DNA of 64,000 nt from Kingdonia uniflora (taxonomy: Eukaryota > Streptophyta > Magnoliopsida > Ranunculales > Circaeasteraceae), in contig JACGCM010000155.1 in assembly GCA_014058105.1 (NCBI GenBank), forward strand, positions 62,001-126,000. Reading direction: 5' to 3'. Position 1 is the first letter of the stretch. Every line of letters starts with the position of its first letter. This document shows, in pieces, positions 21,205 to 31,223 of the stretch. The notes under the pieces were generated by a model, which worked only from the letters and a program-made list of their open reading frames with translations, did no database searches and was not told the origin of the DNA. Made by a program: the position numbers and the translations under genes.

Positions 21205-22550
21205 ATGAATTTCAAGGCGGTTTTTGATGTTTTGATCGAATCTTCATCAGAGGAAGAGGAAAATGATATCGATGAATTTTTAATCGATTATAGTGATGAC
21301 GACGTTATTGATGCGATTAAAATAGAGATATTGAGCAATCAAGCCAAAATTGATGAATTACAAGAAGCGGAATCTTTAGAAAGTCGTGTTGGTTCGGTTG
21401 TCGGGCATAAAACCATAAATCGTTCACGTGTATTCTATCATAAGTACTCATGCACGACTACTTCCGTGATAAAAACGTTTACGGAAGTGAATATTTTCGT
21501 CGAAGATTCCGTATGAGCCGAGGTCTTTTCGATCGTATTTTGAATGTGGTTGTTGCTTATGACAAGTTTTTTGCTCGGAAACAAAATTGTGCAACTGTTT
21601 TGGGTTTATCACCTCAACAAAAACTTACAGCGGTATTCTGTATGTTTGCATTAAGAGTGTCGGCGGATAGTTGTGATGAATATGCTCGGGTTGCAGAGAG
21701 CACAACAATTGAGGCCCTTACAAGATTTTGCAATGAGATGATCGGGCAATTCGGTGCGGAGTATTTGAGATCACCAACTCCGGACGATATACAACGATTG
21801 TTGTACCTTGCCGAGAAGTTTGGATTTCCCGGCATGCTAGGTAGTTTGGATTGCATGCATTGGGAGTGGGAAAATTGCCCCACAGCTTGGGCGGGTCAAT
21901 ACACGAGGCATAAGAAAACACCAACAATCATTTTGGAAGCGGTTCATGATTTATGGATATGGCACGCTTTTTTTGGAATGCCTGGTTCCAACAACGACGT
22001 AAATGTTCTTGATCAATCACATCTTTTTCGAGATCGTTGTCTTGGTCGTTCTCCACCTTGCAACTTTGAAGTCGATGGAAAACCATACGATATGAGATAA
22101 TACTTGGCGGATGGTATATATTCGAAATGGGCAACGCTTGTTCAAACCTTACGATTATTTCCCCGAGGTAATGCAGAGAAATATTTTGCTAAGCAACAAG
22201 AGGCATATCGAAAGGATGTAGAACGAGCTTTCGGTGTCCTTCAATCTAATTTTGCAATTGTGAAAGGTCCGGCAAGAAGTTGGTCACCCAAAAACCTTGA
22301 TAAAATAATGAAAACATGTATAATTATGCATAACATGATCGTCGAAGAAGAACGCAATAGGTACGGAGTAAGCTTACTGACCGAGCATTTTGTCCTAGAC
22401 CCTAACTCAATTGACTTGAATCAGGAAGAAGTCACTTTACAAGGATACATTGCGAAGTACGATAAGATGACAAGTTCGGATAAGTATATGACACTTCAAA
22501 ATGATCTCATTAAGCATTTGTGGAAGCATCAGGGAAACAATTATATGTAA
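21205..22550 (+). pseudogene. PIF/Harbinger DDE transposase (nuclease), with one frameshift and one nonsense codon
   Basis: An acidic N-terminus (SSSEEEEND) starts at 21205. The frame shifts near 21440-21455 into 21450-22100, which carries FRDKNVYGSEYFRRRFRM, LGLSPQQKLTAVFCM, the first catalytic aspartate in GSLDCMHWEWENCP and the second in PGSNNDVNVLDQS. A TAA at 22098-22100, where related proteins have tyrosine (DMR-stop-YLADGIY), separates this from 22104-22550, which carries the catalytic glutamate in VERAFGVLQ and the C-terminus. This is the DDE_4/Plant_tran family that cuts and joins PIF/Harbinger ends with ORF1 as partner. Total length is about 445 codons, normal for the family. The triad is intact but translation is blocked twice. 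Confidence 0.92.
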
Positions 22551-22898
22551 TTTTAATGTAAACGCAACTTTATTTCAATTTTATGTAATTTCAATTAAAC
22601 ACTTTTATGAAATTTATTTAAGAAATTTATTTCAATTTCAATATAAATTCAAATAAAAAATAATTAAAAAAAATAAAACTTTCTCAACAAGATTTTATTA
22701 TATAAAATATACCAAACTTCTTAAACAAAGTTTTTAAACAAATTATGTCAAACTTCTTAAACAAGGTTTTTTAACAAAATATACCAAATTGCTTAAAAAA
22801 TGTACTACCAAACTTCTTAAACAAAAATTACCAAAATATACCAAACTTTCAAAATAAGATTCTTCAGCTAGAGCATCTTAGACATTATTATTATTAAT

Positions 22899-24281
22899 TT
22901 AAAACATTCTCGTCATAACCACATTACGTTGTGCTTCCCAATAAATCTTTTGAGTGTCGTCCAAAGTAGACTTGTCCATCGCCATCACCTTTTGATCGTT
23001 TTGGGCTTGAAATTGAGCTTCTAAATTTACCACGGCCTTTGTCTTCCTTTCTTTTAACTCCATAATACGAGTTTCTCTCTCTTGCTTCTTCTTATCTATC
23101 TCAGATATATACTCTTCTTTCTTCTTATCTTTCTCGGCAATATACTCTTCTTTCTTCTTCTCTATTCGGTCAAGGCGACTAATAAGTACATTTTGGCGTT
23201 CAATGAGAAGATTTTGTCTTTTTTTATTTTTTTTCTTTAGTTTAGCACTTTTGATACCGCCGGGACGTTCCGTCTCCACATCCATGACAAGTACTAGAGA
23301 GTCATTGTTCGAGCTAACGGGTGTGTCGGGTGTTGTGGGAGTAGACATTCACAGCCTAGAACCTGAAGTTTGCTTCATTTGCACATTGCGAGCTAAAGTG
23401 TCCGGGTGTTGGTCTTGCAAGATTTTCCAGCATTGATGACAATTTAAAACTTCATAAGCTTCTTTATACACCCATTTGCCTTTACCACGCACTTCATAAA
23501 TTGTTCTGGTTGCATCGTCCTATAAAATAGATTAAAATAAAATAAAAATACATGAATTTGGTAAAAAGAGTTTATAATTTATTAGTAATGGTGAATGTTG
23601 AATTACTTACCAAATTTCCTTGTTGCATACCGCTTATGGGGCCTTGCATCATATTTTTCGAACAAGTACCATAAACCTTGCAAGCACGATTCATATTCGA
23701 CCAATAATTTTTTAAAGATGATACTGTACGCTCAACCCGTTCACCATCCTGTTCACAGAAATCATTAAATGCATTCAAAACCGAGTCCCAAAAAATATCA
23801 AGTTGTTGGTTGTTGCTTTTGATTATATCCTTCGAGACATGAATCCAAGCTTTTGCAAGATTTTTGTTTTGAATGCCCGTCCATTTTTAAACCTGAGGCC
23901 CCGCCCCTTCACTGGTATTTTTTTTAGCCAAGCGACGTTTGCCTTTGGCTTTTTGTCCATCAACAACCCCGATGTCTTTGGATTGAGATAAGTTTGTGAT
24001 TGAGATTATGAGGAATTGGCGAATGGAGATGAATGTTGGAATTGAGCGGGAAATGCGAATTGAGAGAGTTGTTCCCAATTATTGGGTGCTATGAACGGTT
24101 GAAAGGGTTGTATCCAATTGTTCGGCGATTGAAATGATTGAAAGGGTTGTGATTGAGATGATTGAGGTTGAGGGGAATGAGTGAATTGCAACCAATTAGG
24201 TGGGATTTGTTGTTGTTGTTGTTGATTCAAACTACTCTCAGTAGTGAAATTTTTATCTTGCGTAGTATTCGTAGAACTCAT
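22899..24281 (-). pseudogene. PIF/Harbinger ORF1 (Myb/SANT-like, NAM-associated type)
   Basis: It starts at 24281 with a Gln/Ser/Pro-rich N-terminus (NQQQQQQIPPNW, PNNW repeated). A SANT/trihelix-like helix region follows at 23572-23840 (FWDSVLNAFNDFCEQDG, VERTVSSLKNYWSNMNRACK), then a donor near 23610. After the intron comes the C-terminal module (YKEAYEVLNCHQCWKILQ near 23460, ERPGGIKSAKLKKK, coiled coil KKKEEYIAEKDKKKEEYI) ending at 22899. ORF1 binds DNA and brings the transposase to the ends. In-frame stops after FANSS (about 24005) and before MSTPTT (about 23349) show decay unless spliced out. It converges on the transposase gene. Confidence 0.8.
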
Positions 24282-24515
24282 CTATTAATTTCAATATAAA
24301 TTAATAATTAAGAAAAACTTAAAACCCTAGAATATTGTAATCTATAAAATTAAAGGGGATATGGTAAAATTAAACGTAAGTTTACCTTGAGAGATAAAGC
24401 TTCAACAATTTCAAGCAATTTGAGTGAAGAAGATGAGTTGTGGAGCAATTGGAGGTAGTTTTTGTTTAAGAGGTGAAGAGAGGGAAATGACTTAGTTTTA
24501 GAAGCTCCAACGAAT

Positions 24516-24785
24516 TTACTCAGTGGAACAGGCGCCTAAGAGTTGGGCACCTAATTAAAAATAATAATTAACTTAGGCACCTAAGTCTTAGGCGTCTGTT
24601 TAAAAATAGAGCATGTGCCCAACACTTAGGCGCCCAATCGCAAAATTTCAAGGCTGAATCTTGAAATCCAAGACTCAGCTTTGGATTTGGAGGGTGAAAT
24701 CCAAGTCAGTGAGGCACTGTTGGAGGACGAAAATCCTAGGTGGCACCTTGAAATCCAAGGTAATGAAGCACTTTAGGAGATGCTC
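24516..24785. repeat. right terminal and subterminal inverted repeat of the Harbinger element
   Basis: Contains actcagtggaacaggcgcct and several TTAGGCGCC/GGCACCTAA motifs and ends ...GCACTTTAGGAGATGCTC before TTA. It is the inverted counterpart of 4854-5065. A short tandem of the CTTGAAATCCAAG type (24652-24770) sits near the end. Confidence 0.85.
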
Positions 24786-24788
24786 TTA

Positions 24789-25351
24789 TAGCAAGGTTCA
24801 AAACCAGCAATGGCAAATTATTGTTCCTCTATCTAAGGGCACAATATTGTACCAACATAATGGAAATTGAAGGTTGCTAAGCACGGCCTCCATTGTCGCC
24901 ATATTTGGTAAGTAATCAAATTTTAGATCATCACATGATTAGACTCTAAGCTTGGTTGTGAAATTGTGTCGTGGATATATGTAAAGGTCCCTTTTGGAGT
25001 TGTGGGATCAAAATGTATATCATGTTTTAGTGTTGTCGTAAACTTTTAGTTCACATTGTCATTTTTTCTCTGTTTCCACCGAAAAAATGAAACTCATTGA
25101 GATGACTATATGCTTAGAGTTTTTGATAATTGGACAGGTGGCCCAGGCAGTGGAAACATTGCACAATGTCCGAAAATTGTAGATTATTTTGGGATTACTC
25201 ATCTGAGTGTTGAGTGAGCTTCTATGCGCAGAAGAAGAATAGGTACACGTTATATTCCATATCTCAAACCTAGTAATGCTATATTAATTCCATGAATGGT
25301 AAACTATATATGAGATTGAGCGCTCGTTATCTATGATACCCTCCAGACACC
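24789..25351. other. intergenic, no gene seen
   Basis: Right flank of the Harbinger element. No reading frame, splice-compatible exon or repeat that I can recognise. Confidence 0.5.
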
Positions 25352-25565
25352 TAAACTGTTACATTCTATAAGTCGTTCTCCTTTGTGGACTCCTATGACA
25401 TCTTGTACATGGTCCTTGAAACTATTAGTGCCATTGTAAATGGGGTGGTCATATCTGCTATGTGCCTTCTTATCGGCGTTCTCACAGATGCCTTCGGGTG
25501 AAATACAAACAATATGGTTCATGCAGTTTCTAAAATAGCCCTACAGTACGTATATCTAGTGCCTC
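25352..25565 (+). pseudogene. relic of an ABCB transporter first exon
   Basis: Matches codons 45-110 of the complete ABCB gene just downstream. Shared blocks are gactcctatgacatcttg, ctcacagatgc and ttcgg, with stops and substitutions (an in-frame TGA near 25499, where exon 1 has the codons after DAFG). It reads in the same direction and begins and ends without splice sites, so it is the remnant of a tandem copy rather than an alternative exon. Confidence 0.8.
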
Positions 25566-25791
25566 AGTAAATATTAGAGCCTTGTTCGAGTACTAATAGG
25601 ACTCCTAAAACTCCTAAAAGAGAGTCCTTTTAATGGAGGTTAACCTAAGATAGATTTCTCAGATAGAAAATATCTCCAAGAAAGGCAGAACTTTTTCTTG
25701 CAACTCTCATGCTAACTCAAGCGTGAGAAATCAGAGGGGAGAGTTTTTCAAAGCAATCTTCAGAACCCAGATCAGATCATAGTTGGCTTTC

Positions 25792-28700
25792 ATGGCTGAC
25801 GACAAGAGAGGTCTGGATGGTGATGTTTACACCCACAACAATGTCGCATCAACAAAGGTGGAGCAGAAAGACGAAAGCTCACATTCAAGTTCAATCCCGG
25901 GGAAGAAAGTTAATACTGTCCCGTATTACAAGTTATTCTCCTTTGCTGACTCCTATGACATCTTGCTCATGGTTCTTGGCATGATCGGTGCTGTTCTAAG
26001 CGGGATGGCTATGCCATTTATGTCCATCCTACTTGGAAATCTCACAGATGCTTTCGGACAAAGTACGAGCAATAGGACACATATTGTGTCTAAGATAGCT
26101 CTGCAGTTTGTGTATCTAGGCTTGGGTGCTGCGGTAGTTTCGTTCTTTAAGGTAGCCTTTTGGACGATAACTGCAGAAAGACAAGCTGGAAGATTAAGGA
26201 GTATGTATTTGAAAACCATATTACGACAAGATATTGCGTTCTTTGATAAGGATACTAATACCGGCGAGGTTACTGGGATGATGTCTGGTGACACTGTTCT
26301 TATTCGTGAAGCCATGGGTGAGAAGGTACTATTTCTACTCCATTATACCCCAAATCGTTACTAGTATTTTGATTCGTGTTAACTGTGTGAACTTTGACGA
26401 TATCCAGCAATTCTTTCCTCAATATTTTCTATAAAAATTTCTAGTTTTCTTTTAATAGAATTAAAATTTTCTACAAGTGTGTCTTCTCCCAAATTGCAAA
26501 GTTTTGGTAGAGGTTTTGCAACTTGTGATGGCACCCGAGCTTCACTTGCTTAAAACCAACAAATTTTTAATTTTTAAACTAATGTGATTGCCTCTCAAGT
26601 TTTAGACCAACCTGGAGAGCTTTTGCGTCGCATTCTTAAATTGTTACAACACAACCGGGGTGCTACAAATGTCTGATTGTCAATTGTTTTGTTTGCCTAT
26701 TACAGGTTGGGCAGTTTATTCATCAAGTTTCGGCATTTATAGCAGGTTTTGGAATAGCATTCTTCAGAGGGTGGCTTCTCACTCTTGTTATGTTAGGATG
26801 TACAGCTCCTCCAATTATTATCTGCGGTATAATCATGTTCAAGACTATAGCCAAGATGGCATCTAAAGGACAAGCCGCATCTGCCCAGGCTGGGGTTGTC
26901 GTAGAACAGACAATTGGCTCAATCAGAACAGTTGCATCCTTTACTGGGGAGAATCAAGCTATATCCAAATATGAAAAGTCGTTAATAAGTGCTTACAAGT
27001 CCAGTCTTCGCGGGGCTTTGGCCGCGGGGATAGGCCCTGGTGCATTTATTTGTATATATTTTTGTAGTTACGGTTTGGGCGTATGGTTTGGTGCAAAGAT
27101 GATAATTCAACAAGGGTATACAGGAGGTAATGTTATTAACGTAATTACTGCTGTTATGATTGGTTCCTCGTCTCTAGGCCAGACGTCTCCTTGCATATCT
27201 GCATTTGTCGCTGGACAAGCTGCAGCGTATAAGATGTTCCAAACAATAAATAGGAAACCGGAGATAGATGCGTACGACAACAATGGTTGTGTATTGGATA
27301 ATGATATTCGTGGTGATATCGAGTTAAGGAATGTTCACTTTAGTTATCCGGCTAGACCTGATGAACAAATATTTAACGATTTCTCTCTTTATATATCTAG
27401 TGGTACAACTGCGGCTTTGGTTGGACAAAGTGGAAGCGGAAAATCTACTGTAATTAGTCTAATAGAGAGATTTTACGACCCCCAACTGGGTGAAGTTCTT
27501 ATAGACGGCATAAACGTTAAGGCGCTTCAGTTGAAATGGATCAGAGAGAGAATTGGACTTGTCAGCCAAGAACCTATGCTATTTGCTTCCACCATCAGAG
27601 AAAATATTGCATATGGGAAAGAAGGTGCAACCCTTGAAGAAATCAGGTCTGCGGCTGAGTTTGCAAATGCTTTAAAATTCATTGATAAGTTACCTCAGGG
27701 TTTAGATACCTCTGTGGGGGAGCATGGAACTCAGCTTTCCGGGGGGCAGAAGCAGAGGGTTGCTATAGCAAGAGCAATTCTAAAAGATCCACGGATACTA
27801 CTTCTAGATGAAGCAACAAGTGCACTTGATGCAGTGTCTGAGCATGTGGTGCAAGAGGCCTTAGATAGGATTATGGTCAACCGTACCACTGTCATTGTTG
27901 CACATCGCTTAAGCACGGTAAGGAATGTGGATATGATTGCTGTTATCCATCGAGGACAGATTGTTGAAAGAGGTTCACACTCTCAGCTTCTCCAAAACCC
28001 AAATGGTGCATATTCTCAGCTCATAAGCTTGCAGGAAACAAATAAAGACAGAACGACGGACAAAACTGGAGATGTTACGGCTAGTTTTAGCAGGACTCCA
28101 AGCCAACATATGCGATCAATAAGCTTGCGGAACTTTTCTGGAGTTGGGAATAGTAGTCGCCACTCATTTTCAGTCCCTTTCGGTGTACCTTCAGGGGAAG
28201 CAGAACTCATCGAAGGAACTTCACCAGCAGAACCAACGGAGAAGTTAAAGGAGGTTCCCATTAGACGGCTTGCCTATCTCAACAAGCCCGAGATACCGGT
28301 TCTAGTACTAGGTGTTATATTTGCAGCAATCGCCGGAATTATAACTCCTACTTTTGGTCTTCTCATATCGAGCATGATTCAATCGTTTTATGAACCAGCA
28401 AGCAAGCTTCGAAATGACTCAAAGTACTGGGCATTGATGTTTGCGATCCTTGGTTTGGTAACCTTTGTAACAACTTCAGCAAGAACATATCTCTTCGCTG
28501 TAGCAGGTTTTAGGCTAATAAAAAGGGTAAGAGCAATGTGTTTTGAGAGGGTTGTTAATATGGAAATAAGTTGGTTTGATGAACCTCGACATTCTAGTGG
28601 TACAATTGGTGCGAGGCTCTCAACAGATGCTGCAACTCTTCGGGGTTTAGTTGGGGATGCACTTTCTCTTATTGTTAGCAATCTGGCTTCAGCAATTGCA

Positions 28701-30099
28701 GCTTTGGTTATTGCTTTTACCGCAAGTTGGCAACTGGCTTTGATTATTCTTGCCTTGGTACCTCTCTACGGAGTCGAGGGGTATTTTGAAGGGAAGTCCA
28801 TGAAAGGATTCAGTGCCCGTGCTAAGTTAATGTACGAAGAGGCAAGTCAAGTTGCTAACAACGCGGTGGGAAATATTAGGACAATTGCTTCATTTTGCGC
28901 TGAAGATAAAGTCATGACATTGTACGAAAATAAGTGCAAACGTCCATTGAGGACAGGAATAAGGCAGGGTGTGATTAGTGGATTTGGTTCTGGCATCTCC
29001 CTTTTCATTTCGTTTTCCATTTACGCCATTAGTTTTTACGCTGGAGCTAGACTTGTTGATGCGGGGAAAGCGACATACACGGATGTCTTCCGTGTCTTCT
29101 TTGCAATTACCTTGACAGCCACGATTCTTTCCACGAGATCCTTCTCATCAGATTCCATCAAAGCAAAAAATTGTTCAACTTCCATATTCGGGATTCTTGA
29201 TCGGAAGTCCAAGATAGATCCAAGTGATGATTCCGGGATGACTTTGGAAAATGTCAAGGGTGATATTGAGCTTCATCACGTAAGTTTTAAGTACCCGACT
29301 AGGCCTGATATTCAGATTTTTCAGGATTTCTCCTTGGCCATTCAATGTGGCATGACTGTTGCTTTAGTTGGTGAAAGTGGGAGCGGTAAATCGACCGTGA
29401 TATCATTGCTGCAAAGATTTTATGACCCTGATTCAGGTCATATTACACTAGACGGGATCGAAATTCACAAGTTTCAGTTGAGGTGGTTGAGGCAGCAAAT
29501 GGGTCTTGTAAGCCAAGAGCCTGTATTATTCAACGATACAATTCGAGCCAACATAGCTTACGGAAAAGAAGGACCGGCCACAGAAGCAGAGATTATAGCC
29601 GCATCAGAGTTAGCAAATGCGCACAAGTTCGTCAGCGGATTACAACAGGTTAGATATACACTTTTAACTATATATCAATAATTGTCACTTATTTCACCAT
29701 ACGTACATTATAAATGAGTTAATGCGTTTGATATGATAAATCATGCAGGGTTACGATACGATAGTAGGAGAAAGAGGAGTCCAATTATCAGGTGGCCAGA
29801 AGCAAAGGGTGGCGATAGCACGTGCTATAGTGAAAAACCCAAAGATACTATTATTAGATGAAGCAACAAGTGCTCTTGATGCAGAATCGGAACGAGTTGT
29901 TCAAGATGCTTTAGACAGGGTCATGGTGAACAGAACTACAATTGTGGTAGCTCATAGGTTGTCTACGATAAAGAATGCAGACTTGATTGCAGTGGTTAAA
30001 AACGGAGTTATTGGCGAGAAAGGAAAGCATGACACTTTGATTAATATCAAGGATGGAGTTTATGCCTCTCTGGTTTCTCTTCACATGAGTGCTTCATGA
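25792..30099 (+). CDS. ABCB (MDR/P-glycoprotein) transporter, ABCB4/11/21-like full transporter
   Basis: Three coding exons, 25792-26325, 26706-29648 and 29749-30099, all junctions phase 0 with GT-AG, give 1275 residues, the normal full-transporter length. The first ATG after the in-frame upstream sequence is at 25792. Order: cytosolic N-terminus; TM domain 1 (about 60-350); NBD1 with Walker [10 protein letters not shown] (about 416), signature LSGGQKQR (521) and [12 protein letters not shown]; a Ser-rich linker; TM domain 2; NBD2 with GESGSGKST (about 1066), LSGGQKQR (1172) and [12 protein letters not shown]. All ATPase motifs are intact. Plasma-membrane ABCB proteins of the closest Arabidopsis group (ABCB4, 11, 21) transport auxin; the substrate here is inference. 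The 2.9 kb exon 2 joins what are several exons in Arabidopsis. TM domain 2 has unusual spots ([31 protein letters not shown]). Confidence 0.93.
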
Positions 30100-30482
30100 T
30101 AATCTTGAGGATCTTGTAACATTACTTTTTGTTACGCCCATTTTTGCTTGTAGTGGAGTTTAATCCATTATGATCCGAACTTTAAACCATTGATTTTGTT
30201 GTGATTTATATTGTTCTTGCAGTTAGTTGTATGGTCCATGTTTTACCTCAGCAAACAAATGTATTACAGATCCTAAAGCTCGGGTTTAGCTGTGAAATAA
30301 ATGTGCTGATTTTATTAATTCAAATACAAAAAGGTTCTAATGCAAACTGCAAATTGAAATGGGAAGCTATATATTCTCATATGGTGTCAGTCCAACATAG
30401 TAAACAAAATTCACAACTGAAGCTCCTATTTTTTCAGCATCATAGAACACACATACATGTATTCTTTTTCAAGTTGGCAAAT
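30100..30482. other. 3' flank of the ABCB gene
   Basis: Probably the 3'UTR and terminator region: T-rich, with an AATAAA at about 30297. The open frame at 30201-30542 is not family-like. Confidence 0.5.
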
Positions 30483-30890
30483 GCTTGCTTAAAACCTGCA
30501 AGAGCAACTCAAACTGCTTGCTTCCTCAAACAGGGTCCTTAACATCACAAAATCTTTAAACAGATGATGGGCTTTTTAATTTGCAATCTGATGTTTCTAA
30601 AGACGTTAAAGAACAAACTTAAAACCATTCAAACTCAATCATAGAACAATTTAAACTTGAAAGCAAATGAAACTATGAGTCCCTCATTACTTTGAGATGA
30701 GATGAGTTTTGTTGTGGGTATCAAAGGAACCCTTTGGCCTTAGCTGCACTTGTACTCTTCCGAATTCCGGCGATAAAAAGCCAATTACATCTCCTAAGCA
30801 CCTTAATAATGTGTTGATCAGAGAGTTAAGGAGCGAAGAAATTTGATAGTGGGGATGATGGAGTTACTATCATTAGCAAACACACAGGTG
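30483..30890 (-). pseudogene. mTERF gene fragment (3'UTR plus a piece of coding sequence)
   Basis: 30483-30750 matches 43080-43345 (the 3' flank of the mTERF pseudogene) at about 90%, including the run from ggccttagctgcac through actttgagatgagat. It then jumps to sequence matching 43955-44080 (cctaagcaccttaat, gaagaaat, gatagtggggatgat). About 600 bp present in the other copy is missing. It is therefore an internally deleted duplicate of a 3' mTERF end, minus strand. Confidence 0.75.
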
Positions 30891-31223
30891 TTAGCAATTT
30901 AGTTCCAACCAGCACCACCAAGGCTTACCTTCTCGTGTATCAAAAGAGAATTACGAGAAGAGAACTATAAAATCTTATGGAGAGTTTGATCCTAGTTCCG
31001 GATGAATGCTTAACAAATGCAAGTCCGAGCCCAAAAACTTACAAGTTCCATGTCTCGATAGAACAAGGGAACATACATTCATCAGAAGAAGAAAAAGAAC
31101 CCCTCTTCTCAAAGCATTACTAAATATATTCTGACATTTTAAGTAAGGAAACATTGCAGGGTATTCAAAATTTATATATCCCTATACAAATTGGGAGAAG
31201 AAGCCGAGTTGAGACGACCAGCG
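30891..31223. other. spacer and 3'UTR region of the PDCD2-like gene
   Basis: No reading frame. The right part, next to the stop codon at 31224, should hold the 3'UTR of the minus-strand PDCD2-like gene. Confidence 0.5.

Larger units (their letters stand above)
4854..24785. mobile_element. giant PIF/Harbinger element with transposase, Myb-like ORF1 and a PMD gene
   Basis: The left end at 4854 reads AAGCATCTCCTAAAGTACTT and the right end, reversed, reads GAGCATCTCCTAAAGTGCTT. TTA duplications flank both (4851-4853, 24786-24788). The inverted homology extends inward over about 200 bp through a subterminal block of GGCGCCTAA and TTAGGTGCC motifs. Inside, left to right, are a PMD gene (+), a palindrome, a DDE transposase gene (+) and an oppositely oriented ORF1 with a SANT/Myb-like region. 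The last two are the usual PIF/Harbinger pair. Two LTR retrotransposons inside the PMD gene account for about 12.5 kb, so the element was about 7.4 kb before they arrived. All three genes carry disabling changes, so this copy is dead. Alternative: two adjacent Harbinger elements fused at the palindrome, sharing outer ends. Confidence 0.85.
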
